In this document: positions 27,830 through 40,987 of the stretch, in pieces | How positions within the stretch are numbered: the stretch's first letter is position 1 | Layout: each line of letters starts with the position of its first letter | From: Amia ocellicauda | Taxonomy: Eukaryota; Chordata; Actinopteri; Amiiformes; Amiidae | DNA: 64,000 bases | NCBI RefSeq assembly: GCF_036373705.1 | Contig: NC_089868.1 | Span: 11,402,020-11,466,019, forward strand | Reading direction: 5' to 3' | Position numbers and translations under genes: made by a program | Notes under the pieces: model-generated | What the model was told of the DNA's origin: nothing | What the model saw: the letters and a program-made list of their open reading frames with translations, nothing else | Databases searched by the model: none

Positions 27830-28116
27830 CAGTGGTGGGCAACCTGCAACCCAAAGTGCATCCATTTGCTCCCCACGACCACCCCCCAAAAAATAATAAA
27901 AAGTACTGTATTTATTTTTACTATACTGCTTATTCTGTATCAATTTGTTTCTCCCTTAATACATTGTTGATTTTTATTTATTGCATTATATTGATATTTT
28001 GTATTTAAAATGTAGCATCTGTGGCTTGTAATTGTAGTAAAAGGGGTCTTGTGGCCCAGGCAGTTATTTGACACTTGGACTTGCAGCTCACTGATTAATT
28101 ATGTTGCTCACCACTG
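27830..28116. mobile_element. hAT-like MITE, copy 1
   Basis: The element starts CAGTGGTGGGCAACCTG and ends with the inverted partner (…TTGCTCACCACTG), about 287 bp apart. There is no coding sequence. Interior words such as CTCCCTTAATACATTGTTGAT and CTTGTAATTGTAGTAAAAGG recur at 46.9-47.06 kb. An 8-bp target duplication is not evident, so the hAT assignment rests on the termini. Confidence 0.6.
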
Positions 28117-29244
28117 CATTGTGAGTTCCATATTAAAGTGATGTAAGATCTTATCTGCAGCTGTATTTACCTGTTGAGGACCTTAAATATAATAGTGTTA
28201 TAATAATAATTTAAGAAGAATCATCATAAAAACGCTGCTGCATTCTTGGAAATGTAAACAGGAAAAAAAGACTTTGTATTAACTGTGTCCATATCAATTT
28301 CAAAATCAATCCATATGTATTATAAAACAACAGGAACAACAGAAAAAAATACAAAGCAAATAGTTGTATTGGAAGTACTTCATGACCCATTTTACCAATC
28401 GAAATGACCATGGGTTGAAAAAATGTACCTTTTCTGGGTCTCGGAGCACCGTGACCCTGCATGGTCAAATAGTCATTATTAATCACTACCATGTCACCAC
28501 AAGAAAATTTATTTTACAATTCTGTCAATAAATACATTTAAATCAAATAAAAAAAAATATATCTGTATCTAGTGTGTATGTATGTATATATATTTTTTTA
28601 AAAATGCAATGTTTAGAACATTATATCTTAAATAAGTTTTAAATGTAATACAGTTGTTAACAATCTTTTGAGGTTAATACTATTTAGGAGGACAGAATGA
28701 ATGCATGACTTGGGAGAAATAACGAATTATACAATATTAAAGTGTGCAGTGCAATAATTTGATCTATAGTTTGTCCTTGTATTTTTCTTCTCCATATGAT
28801 AGGTAACCCCTTAAGTATTTTTAAAGGGAAAACAGTCTGATGAAAATAATGGATGCTGATACTGAAGCCAAAACCTCTCCTTCTGACAATATTGTGTGAT
28901 GTTGGACATTTTTTGGTTTTGACAAAAGATTGAAATGCTACATAAAGTTATTACAATGACCACATGGTGGCGATCGTGTTCTATGATTGTTTCACAATAC
29001 TATGTACATTTCACTGGTCCATCTCTTGAATTTCAGATTCTGTGTTCAGTTGATTGCAATATTATCTGGTTAGCTGGCACCTCACCAGAAGTTGTGTATT
29101 TGGTGATCTCATGTGGAATAATCTTGAAGATAACGGTTAATAAAATATTTGCAGTATCCAAACATCCTAGACTTGCCAATTTCAAAATCAATACGGTTGT
29201 CAACATTTTGTGCCCAAAAGATAAATAAGACCAATAAAGCATTT

Positions 29245-29259
29245 AGGTCATTATAACCT
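29245..29259 (+). promoter_or_regulatory. Imperfect oestrogen-response element upstream of vtg1
   Basis: AGGTCA-TTA-TAACCT differs from the consensus palindrome AGGTCA-nnn-TGACCT at one base. It lies ~335 bp before the vtg1 ATG, in the range where vitellogenin genes carry functional EREs. The rest of 28120-29240 shows only scattered half-sites. Confidence 0.55.
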
Positions 29260-29542
29260 GTTAAGGAGAGGTTAAAAACTATGCAACATCATTAAAATGT
29301 TTTAAGGTTACTCTTAAAAAATAAAATAAAAACATACAAGACAATTGCTGTTTGTATGTTTTTAAGCTACTTTTTAAAACATGTTCCTATGCAGACAATT
29401 GAAAAACTTTATTTCACTATTTCTCTATGGCTCAGGAATTGAAGATGACAGTTTCAGATTTCCACAAGGGTGCCCTTAGCAGAGATAAGAAAATGACAGC
29501 TCAACAAAATCAGACACACATCCCCTCTTGTCACTTGGGTGA

Positions 29543-29550
29543 ATATAAGG
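29543..29550 (+). promoter_or_regulatory. vtg1 TATA box
   Basis: ATATAAGG, about 45-50 bp before the vtg1 ATG. This implies a very short 5' leader, as is usual for vertebrate vitellogenins. Confidence 0.65.
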
Positions 29551-29592
29551 ACTGCAGCTGCCCAAAGCTACTGTCCACGTTCACCTTTCACA

Positions 29593-32500
29593 ATGAGGGT
29601 GATCCTGCTAGCGTTAGCTGTGACCCTCGTAGGTAAGTGGGCTCCAGTGAAAGGCATTTTTATGTTAGTAAATTTTACATGTGTATATGAATGTTAAAAT
29701 AAAGTGCACCTGACAGTCAGGTTTAAGCTATAACAATGTAAGATGCTTTTCTCAAGTTACCTGTCAATCATTCTCTTATCTTGCTTTTCGTTTTATTTAT
29801 TTTAGGGAGCAAGCAGTTTGGTAAGTGTTTACTTACCCATCGTATTATTCTTTTACCAGAAACTAATTTATTTAGGTTGGCAAACTAAAGTAGTTCAAAA
29901 TAAATGGTTTCAACCCAGCATTCATGAAATAAGCTTAATTTAGTTGAGATAAGCTTAATTCAGAGAGAGCACCATTTTGCCAAGTCTTAATTGTTACGTT
30001 TGATTGTGACTGTCTTACTCAAATGGATAAATTGTACAATTCTTATTTAATAATTATGTTTTTATACAATATATGTATTTGTATTTTAGTTTACATAATT
30101 ATACAACTGAATGATCTGGAACACTTCTAAGCTTTACAGTTTGTTAATTAATGTATGTATCTATTTAGTGATCTATGTAATTATTAAGAATGAAGTCCCA
30201 TCTAAGGGAGAGTTGTAATAGATGATCATATAAGATGTTCTTGTAACACAGAGCCAACATTTAGTGGCAGTAAGACCTACCCATACAAGTATGAGGGTAT
30301 CCTTCTGACTGGACTTCCTGAGAAAGGCTTGAGCAGAGCTGGGCTGAAGATTGACAGTTTGGTGCAAATCACAGAAGTGGGACAGAAAACCTACTCGCTT
30401 CAGGTTAGCTTTCCAAGACCATGGATGCAATCTTTTTTTTTTTCATTGTTATTTATTCTCTGTCCACTTGCTGTTTTATATAATTATTGGTGATCACTTA
30501 ATATCTTCCTTTACTCTTACTTTCAGTTTAAGAGTCCAGTCATCGAGGAGTATAATGGAATCTGGCCCAAGGCTCCATTTGTGCCAGCTGCAAAACTAAC
30601 AAAGGCTTTGGCAAGAGAGCTCGGGCAGCCTGTCAAATTTGAGTACGACAATGGCCATGTTGGGCACATATATGCTCCAGAGGAGGTGTCCGACACCGTG
30701 CTCAACATCCATAGAGGAATCCTGAATATGCTGCAGATGACCTTAAAGAGCACTGAAATTGTGTACGAACTGCAGGAGGTGAGTGTCACAGCATGTCCTG
30801 TATCACCTTCTGTGCCTTTCCTATATTCAATAAGATGTAAAAGACTACACAGATTTTGTCCAGGTGGTACACTATGATCAACGACATTATACCATACATG
30901 TGCACATTTGTCAGTATGTCATAAGGTGATTTTTATGAATGGATTCATTAAGCTGTGTCAATTACGAGGTCCAATTAACCAACCTAATAGAGGTTAGACC
31001 TCAGCGTGTTAGAAGTTGGTATGATCGTCAGATGATGAAGGTTCTTGTTCTCACACTTCCTCCCTCCTTCAGCCTGGCATTGCGGGGTCCTGCCAAACCA
31101 GCTACGTCATTCAGGAAAACAAGAAAAAGGATGAAATCATCATCACCAAGTCTACGGACCTGAGCAAATGCAAGGAGAAAATCCATAAGAACATTGGCAT
31201 GGCTTGCTTAAATGAGCATGCCCCCCACAGCAAGGTAGGCTTTTCCAAGAGCAATTATGGAGGAAGAAACCCACTTAGTCAGAAAGCACTCATGTTTGAA
31301 GACTTGGAACACATTTTTCTTCACTGATTAGTTAAGAAAGTTTAATTTAATTTGCTAAATTGATATAAATGTAAGCGTTCCTTAATATTTCCAAATTGAT
31401 GATTTCAGAGTGACCTCAGAAACTGTATTCTATTATTTTTTATTATAATTATTATTTTTATAATTACAAGCTTGAGATCTGCCTGGGGTAGCATTTCTTA
31501 GACCTAATTGATCTCTTCTTTTTCCACCAAGATTGGAAAGAACTTCAGAGGTTCTGCTGCTTACACCTATGTAATGAAACCCATGAAGGCCTCTGTCCCT
31601 GGTTACCTGATAGAAAGTATAACTGCCAATGCCGTGTATCAATTCTCTCCATTTAATGAAATGACTGGAGCTGCTGTCACTGTTGTCAGGTGGGACATAT
31701 AGAAATGCAGTCTTGTCATACCATATACACATGTAGATATCATTATTATTATCATCTAAATTGGTTTGGCTGACACCATTTCCAAAAGCAACTAATTTAA
31801 AAGTAAAACTGGATTGTAAACTTTCAAGGAGCGGTACACAATTTGGTTATCTAGTGTACAGCAAATAAGGTGAAAGATTACAATACAATTCACTTGAACG
31901 GCACATTGAGACTCATCTACAGAGGTCTACAGTACTGAATTAACATTGTTAGAAGAGATTTCACCAATTCCCACAGTGACACAAATGACAAAGTGAGCTC
32001 AGAATACAGCTATAATCTGCTTTTTATTGTAAAGTGCCCTTAATCTTGTCTCTTGCATTTACAGTCAGAAACTGAACTTTATTGAGGGAAAAGCAGTTGA
32101 GGCCAGTTTCCCAGACCAACAGTTCCTGAGTCGAGGAGGCCTTCAGTATGAATTTGCTTCTGAGCTCATTCAAACACCAATTCAGCTTGTCAGAAGCAAC
32201 AATCCAGAGACAAAGGTGGGTACCATTCAGTCTGATGACCGATGAATGCTGTGATAACTATTGTATACAGTGAACCTTTAAATACTGTATTCAAACTATT
32301 TTTATACAGAGAAATCTAATTGTTTTTCAGATCAAAGACATTCTGGAGAATCTGGTCCAAAATAACCAGGACGTTGTCCACAATGAGGCCCCAGCCAAGT
32401 TCTTGGAACTCACCCAGCACCTACGCCGCTGTACCTATGAGAATATCAATTCAATCTGGAAGCAGTTTTCTATACAAATGTACAGGTGAGTACTGTACAC

Positions 32501-35500
32501 TTTGCCTGGCAAAACTGTATCCACAAAGTCAGTATTTAAAAACACAACTTTAGAATGTGGCATTTCTTTACATGAATGTATGAATGTATGTTTTCTAGGT
32601 ACCCCTCCTAAGTAACAAAACTTTCCTGACACTTTTAGCACAGGATTAATCCAAAGCACAAAAGCCATGAACCTCAGCAACAGCCTGTTATTATTTTCAA
32701 TGTAGTCTATTTTGCATATCTTGATTGGACTTGTACTCATAGGCAGTGGCTCTTGGATGCTCTCCCAGCTATTGGAACCCCCACCGCCTTCAAGTTTATC
32801 ATTGAACGGATCCAGGATCAGGAAGTCACCACTGTCGAGGCCAGTCAGATACTGGTTACGGCCATGCACTTTGTCCATGTCAACCGTGAAACCATGGATA
32901 TGGCAAAGGTGATAGTGGTCTTCAAGCCCTACTGTGCATTTCCATAAAGACTTACACTCATACACAACTGTAAAGTGATCAAGTTTGTTGTGTCATAAGA
33001 ATATAAAAACATGGCAGACCATTTTAATTAATTGAATTAACATTATGATAAACCCAAAAAGTATGGCTTTTTAATACACTTAAGAGATTACATAAAACGT
33101 TGATGTTTACAGTTGAGACCTCTTTCCTCTGTATGAGGTTATAAATACAATTTGTTAAAGTGCATCATTTTTACAGAGTGGCCAAAAAACGACAGAACTG
33201 GATTATCAGGGAAACTCACCATTACAGTCCCAATTAATTACTTGATATGTTCTTTTAAGCCTGTGCACATGCCTGGATATTAGGTGTATACTGCTGAAAG
33301 GATTTTCCCTTCTTGGATTTATTCTTGGATTTCTCTTCTGCCACAGGCGTTTGTAGTTAAACTGGAAAGAATGCAACAGCCCGCATTGTTTAACTGGGCT
33401 ATGCTGGCCTATGGTACCATGGTAAACAAGTACTGCAATGAAAATGAAGACTGTTCTACTACCTATTTGAAGGTATGCCTTTTCAAATTCATACAATAAA
33501 CATAACCCACTTTTTTCAGTTAAAGCTGGGAGAAAATTGGCCACCTGCCTTCATCATGTTGTTTCTCTGGCTTCCAGATATCAAAGAAGTGAGAATTTAG
33601 AGAGCCATGATTTTCATGTTATTGATGTGTTATGCGTTTTTGATTGATTGTTGGGGTGTTACATTGCACAATAGCAAATAAATAAAATTGGACTGGTCTA
33701 CATATACTGCTCCTTGGTCACACATTGCTTTTTGTGCCCTAGTACCTGCATGACTTTGTGGCCGATGCAGTGAGCAGAGCCCATGAGGAACACATGGTGC
33801 TGGCCCTGAAGGCCATTGGCAATGCAGGTCAGCCCTCCAGCATCAAAACCATTCAGAAGTTTCTGCCAGGCTTTGGGGCTGGGAAGGCAGAATTCCCCAT
33901 AAATGTCCAGGTGGATGCAGTGATGGCTCTGAGGAACATTGCCAGGAGAGAACCCAGTAAGGTGAGAACAATCGTCAAATATGCAGCAAGAGCTAGGAAA
34001 ATAAAAATGCTTTGATAGGGCAGTGTTTGTACTGGATAGTAAAGGAAATGTAAAAATGGAGAGACCAGGTTTGCTGGCATGGCACACAGATTTGGAGAGT
34101 AACAGAAAACAAGACTGTACGTTTATCTACATATACACCAAAACAGATCATAACTGAATCTAGTTTGGCAGCATTAACGTTTGCTCACAGAGTAATAGAA
34201 AACAGAATGATTTAGTGCTGTCATAGCTTCCTAGGGAGAACCTTTTGTTAGAAATACAAAGTGACCATGGTACATGAAATATGCACAAATAGAAAAATGC
34301 TTAAAGAGAAACATGTTTGTCTTTCTCAATGTCAGATCCAAGAAATTACAATTGCGATCTCTATGGACACCAGACTGCATCCAGAGATTCGAATGATGGC
34401 CTGTGTGGTTCTATTGGAAGCAAAACCCCCTGCTGCTAAGATTACTATTTTGGCTGAATCCTTGCTGAAGGAGACCAGTTTACAAGTGGCCAGCTTTGTG
34501 TACTCTCACTTGAAAAGTCTGTCCAGGAGCAAGGCACCTGAAAACCATTCACTGTAAGCCATCTTCAAACATGCTTTTTCCTGGCAACACTGGTATACCA
34601 ATTCTAACTTGTTAGAAACACAACTACATATATCAAATTTAAATGAGCCAAGTAGTTACCAAATAAAATAAAATACATGTAAAATATAAGTATTAAGTAG
34701 GTTTTGGAACATTGAGGCAAATATATTCATGCTATTCAGTAGGAGTACAGTTTTTCTGCCTTAAGGGAATGCCAGCCAGCTGATGTTTTAAGAACTCCTT
34801 ACCATAGTAATTTATTATCTAATTCAAGTTCCCCGTGACAGTAATGGACAAAACCATCCACAATTACATCCCAGCCTAATTGGAAATCTTGGTTCATGAA
34901 TTTTACATTTAGTAAAAATACAAAGATAAAACTGTGTTAACTCTGAAGTAAAATTAGCCTTTGCCTATACCATGCTTAATTTGTTGGTTCCCTGTTTCCT
35001 CAGGTATGCTTACTCTAACATGGCCTTAAAACTCCTTAGCTCTAAACTTGATCGACTGAACTATAGATACAGCAAATCAATTCACATTGATACATTTAAT
35101 GGTGAGTGTGACTTCATCATAAATGTCTAATTCCATTTGATTAAAGATATCTGGCATTATCTACTCACTAAGATTTCTTCTGGGTAGTGGGTCCCAACTA
35201 TTTCATCATCATTGTGGAGAAAGAAGAACTGTATATAACCCAAATTGTCTTGTAGAATATTTAAAGGCTGTGGCAATCGTTTTGCCATGGAACCATGATA
35301 ATTACTGTGTTATACACTGATTTCTACGCAATGTCAGTGGCTAGCTGTTTGCTGGGCTGTTTTATACTTTTTCCCAAGTAAGAAAACAAACCAATGCTTA
35401 TTAAATATGTAATTTTCATATTGTTTGTAGGCAGTTTATTTACTTGTTGCCCCTGATTTTGTAATACTGGAAGTTTTTTTTTTTTGCAACAGATGTAGGT

Positions 35501-38500
35501 TGCTTGGGTTGAAAATGCTTTACAAATCTCCAGCTATCCAGGTTTGATGTCCCATGGTTGTGTGTCTCCCACTGTAGATAACTTAATGGCAGGAGCAGGT
35601 GTGGATTTATACCTGATGAACAATGCAGCCAGTATGTACCCCACGGCTATCATAACTAGATTGCAGGCCTACTTACTTGGTTCTACATCTGATCCCCTTG
35701 AGGTATGCCCCCACACAAGTTGGTTTAAATGCTGGTAGAGCTTTGAACAAGTTTTACATTTGTTGACCCATTTGTTGACAACAATAACAAGAAAGCTAAC
35801 CCGGTTTATGTGGAAATGTATATGCTTAAAAGTATTCTTGGTTTTGTCTTGTATTACTGATCAATATCCTGATTTGAGCTGTTTTTTTTTTTTTTTTTTC
35901 TAGTTTGGTATCCGGGCAGAAGGTTTGGAGGAAATTTTTCAGGACAAAAATGAGGAAGTGGACAGCATCCTTTTTAGTAAGAAGATTGAAGAGGTCATGA
36001 AAATGGTATGAAGTGTCTAACTATAGTGCTTATTGCCTTTCCATTCCACAGTGAAGATCTGAGAGACTTCATTCTGTTTCTTTCAGTGTTCAGGAAGCAT
36101 TGAAGAGATTTTTAATTTTTTGAACAATTTGTTTGAATTCTTTGTTTGTTTGTTTGTTTGAAACCAGATTCCTCTTTTAAAAAAGTAAGCTAGATCATGA
36201 GATGACATCATCCTTAATAGAATGCATTATATGCAAGCTTGCAATTTGAGCTATTGTAAATATATCAAATATTTGTCTTCTACCTTTAAAACAAAATACA
36301 AATGCAAATTTAATGATATGCGTTACAGGACTTATTTAATGATTGGATGTGAGGCAATTATTTAAATTGGGTTTAAACACACCGCTCAGGGGTAATGAAA
36401 TTAAAAACTTTGGAAGAAATGAATAATTGTTATGTTTTTCTTTTATCAGCTAAGAAGATGGAAGTCGGTTCCATCTGAGAAAACACTGGCATCCATGTAT
36501 ATTAAGCTGTTTGGACAAGAAATTTCTTTCTCTCACCTGAACAAAAAGTACATTGAAGAAATCATTCAGGTACATTCAAATCTGTACTTTTCATCCCTTA
36601 CGGAACCTTTTACTTGAACAGACATCAATGTCCAAAATTACAAATTTGATTCTGGTTGATGTTTATATAGAGTGAGTAAACGACCAGAAAGAGCATGTTT
36701 AAGGTAATGCAAAGGATTTCTCCTTCCAAAATAACAAGTATTTATTGAATGTGTATCAGTAATATGTGACAATGAGGAAGTCTTGGTTTCTACACATTTA
36801 ATAGCTTTAGTTGCAACCTGACTTTTAAGTCCGGATGAAACCATTAGGATTAACACATTCGGGGTGGAGCAGCAGGCTCATGGCAGGTTTTTACTGGCTT
36901 TCCCCAGGTAACCCAAGAGCCAGTAGGGAAACAGAACCTCTTGTGGAAGATCTTGGCCCGGCTTCAGAGTGGAACCTCAGTGCGCTGGTCCAAGCCCCTG
37001 CTGGCGGCTGAGATGAGGCATATCATCCCAACTTGTGTTGGCTTACCCCTGGAAATGAGCTGGTACTCTGCGGCTGTGGCAGCCACTTCCATGACTGGTA
37101 ATGGCAATCTCAATTCCTCACCTGGCTCAATATGTGAATTCTCCTTAAATACACCAAGCTGAACCCAGTGACTTTTTGTTCCCCAGCTCAGGCTCAGATC
37201 ACCCCGGCTCCCACCAGAGATTTCAATATGTTCCAGTTTCTCAACTCTGCAGTTGAACTCAAGACTGAGGCCTCCCCCAGGTAGGATTTCAGCTTTTCGT
37301 TCGATTGCTTACAAATTCGTCACATAAATTCAAGACAAAATCCTATGAAATGGGCATCGATCCTATTTAAAATCCCACATGAAGAAACAAACTAAGAATT
37401 ACAAGAGTAAAATGCCACACAAATATAGCCTATATTTTACTGAAGAGGGATAATTCATTTCAATCATTTCAGTTTGTACTTATTGGATGACTTTTATCAA
37501 TATAGATTATGTACTGTGGGATTTTGCCTAGATAGGGCAGTACAAAATTAATAAATTCACAGCACAGACAGTGCTGCAATTGATTTGAAACTGTACAAAC
37601 ACTGCCAACTACACAATCAGTTCATGCTGAGAGTGTGACATGTTTCTTTGTTATCTGTTTTTCTGACCTCTGTATAAACACCATCTAATATTCATGTGAT
37701 ACACATATAACATATAATACAGAACATTGTATAGTTTGTGATTTTCTTGTCAAGTTCATGTTGACTCCACCTCCTCAGATGTGATACAGGTAAGTCAAAT
37801 TCTGCTTACTCGTCTGGTGCATTTCAGTGTATTTAGGGTACTTTTCTCCTCCCCCCTTCCCCTAGTTTGGCTGTGAACAATATTGCCACAATGGGAGTCA
37901 ACACCGAGCTCATCCAGTCAGGAGTGGAGTTCCATGTGAACACACGCACCATTGTCCCAGTGAAGTTCACCGCCAAGATAGACATAAAGGAGAGCAACTA
38001 CAAGCTGCAGACTGAGCCTTGCCAGGTTGAGACTGAAGTACTGACAGTGAGGTATTCAAGCACCCTATCCTGTAATAACAGTACGCATGCAAGTATTGAA
38101 CTTGGCTCAGCCCAGGCAGACAGGACAATTGAATCCTGGTCCTGTTAAAGCCTCCAGAAGAACTCCATCACTATGGTTTCCTTCTATTCTTTTTTCTTTA
38201 CCATTAAAGTGTAATTTTCATGAAAAACTTTATCTGTAGGCAAAAGAAAACATTCACATGTATTACATTCTGGTTCCATTCATTATCAAAAGTTGTCATT
38301 TTTCACATTATAGTCACAGCAACAATAATGGATTGACCTCAGAATCAGTGAAAAACTTTAACCTTCAATGTAACAAATTATATATTTATTTATTTGTTGG
38401 TTTGTTTTGCTTTAGAGCTCAGGCATATGCTATATCAAGAAACATTGAGGACTTGGAAGCAGCTAAAAATACCTCCTTATTACCAGCATCTGCTGAGACC

Positions 38501-40948
38501 AACCCCTTGAAATCACGTTTCAACCCAGCCACTCGGCCGAGAGACTCATCTGAAACTACTGTGAGCTTCCTCTATCCATATGTAGCTCTTATCAATAAGA
38601 CGGGTGACATTCCAGATGTGCAGAGTTTAGGCTGTTTCATAGAATACATTTGAAATGACATTCATAAAATATATGACCCTCTAAATTGTGAAGTGATCCA
38701 CAAGAACTTTTACTGTCAGGGCTTGTAAAACAATCCCTGTTTCACAAGTGTTTTTCTACTTTGTATTTAGCATTGACCGGTATGGATCAATGGAATGGCT
38801 CTAAAATGTATTTTTTTGTGTCATTTGGTTTTAGTCCAGGATGTCCACAGAGATGTCGTCTCAGGAGTCAGTAACCTCGGAGGCCCAGAAGAGGCAACAC
38901 TCTTCTTGCAGAAAGTATAACACCTGTGGAAGCTTTGATTCATTTGGATTCCAATTGTGTTTTGAGGCCAGCTCAGAAAATATTGCTTTCCTCAGAAATG
39001 TGCCACTTTACACTATCATTGGAAAGCATTTCTGGAAAATTGCTCTGAGACCAGGTACGGAATCAAGGGACAGAATTAATTTTATACGCAATGTAAAAGG
39101 TTTGCGTCACAGAGTCTGGTCCATGGGCTTGTTGGGAATTTTAGAGATGACAGAATCAGTTTTTCCTAGCAAACCTCTGGGTGACAGATGTCAAAGCAGG
39201 TACCATTCCCCCCTTCCATTTTCACCTTTACAGTTTGTGTTATTTGCCAATTTAAGATGCTGATGGATATGTGATAAAATATAGTAAATTAATTAATGAG
39301 GTACAAACAAATTCACAAAATTCCTGAGCTTAACGATTGCTCTGTATTATATGTGGAGGACCGAATCAATCAGAGCTTTGATTATTTTCTGTTCTTAATT
39401 CACAGCAAAAAATCCTGAAGCTATAGTAGAGGAGATAGAGATTGAAGTCCAGACTGGGCCCAAATCTGCTTCTAAAATCATCACAATGATGCCCATTGAT
39501 GAAAGTCCTAGAGATTCAAGGGGGAAGGGCAGAGTCTTGACAAAATTGAGGAAGATCCTGCAGGTAGGCTGAAATCAGTCAATGCTCCTACTGTGAAGAA
39601 ATGCTTCTAGATCTGTGTCAACAGAAACAACAGTGGAAAAAAACCATTAATCTGTTTTATAATATTGAACTATAATCATAATAATAACTGTGTTCATCTT
39701 CTCAGGGATCTGCAGGCAATGGTACCAGACTCAACAGAACCTCCTCCTCCAGTTCACAGTCCAGCAGCCAGTCTAGCAGCCGAAGCAGCAGCTCGAGTAG
39801 CAGCCAGTCCAGCAGTCGACGATCGGGGGCATTGGACTTCCGAAAGCCTAGCAGGAACAACCCACATCCTAGACAGACATCTCAGCAGAAGAATAGGCAT
39901 CACAAGGCATCTTCCAGCAGCAGTGGCAGCAGTTCCAGCAGCAGTAGCCGCAGCAGTTCCAGTAGCAGTAGCAGCAGCAGTTCCAGCAGGCGCTCCAGAA
40001 GCAATAGGAGGAACAGTAAGCAGCAGGAACGCCAGTCCGCATTTGGAGGCCAATTCAGCAGCAGCTCCAGCTCGAATTCTAGCAGCTCCTCTAGGAGTTC
40101 ACGCTCCTCCAGCTCGTCTTCTCAGCAGGTATGGACAATATAAACCTTTAAAGAGCCCTGCTGTACCGGCCCCAAAGTGTCTGCACTGCACAAAAGGACC
40201 ATTCGATTATCTGTACAGTGTTTTCTGGCAGGGGTACAGGGGACACATGCGGTGGAATATAAGCTGTAGGAAAATGTATTCATTAATCAGCACCTTTAAC
40301 TGGCGAGGGAGGCCAGGAATGATTTCCCCTGTCTACAGCCTTCATCTGCCCTTCTTGCCAGGTGCTTTGTCAATGCGTAATTCAGCCTTCTGTTTATCAT
40401 GTAGACGTGCACATGTTCTCAAAATGTTTAGAAGCACACTAACGCTGAATGTCCGTTACTGTCTATAGGATTTCGGCGGCCGACCTGCAATCTACAAACT
40501 CCAGTTCAGAGGTGATGGACATGCGGTGAGAGCATTCACATCCTTCCTCCTTTCATACTTCTAGGGGTGCCTTTATATGTTTTCATTGAGGAAAACCTAT
40601 GATGTGATGCTACAGTATTTTAAATATGTGCCCGCCTTGAACTGCAATCATTTACATGTTCCAAAAATAGATGTTCTATTTATGTATCTAATTAAACTAT
40701 CATAAGTACAAGAAAGGTAATGGCAAGCATACAGTTTTCACTTTTTATTCCTACAATCTTAGTAATGGGGTTGTAGCAGTAGTGAGCGTTGGAGTAGAAT
40801 TGGAAAGCTTGCGAGCGCAATTCATGGTTGGAGCTCAAAACTGTTTTTCCTTACTTATACTTCCTTACTTTTATTGAATTATTCAGCTTAAGAGTGATCT
40901 AAACAAGAAGAGGAGTTCTTCTTCTTCATCCAGTTCCAGAAGATCCTC

Positions 40949-40987
<39 letters not shown>

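Noticed and set aside
28447-28475. TGACC...GGTCA pair as an oestrogen element
   Set aside because: The half-sites are everted with the wrong spacing.
39754-40053. Antisense and other-frame ORFs rich in Ala/Thr over vtg1 exon 23
   Set aside because: They are read-through of AGC-type repeats in other frames. The Ser frame joins both neighbouring exons in phase.
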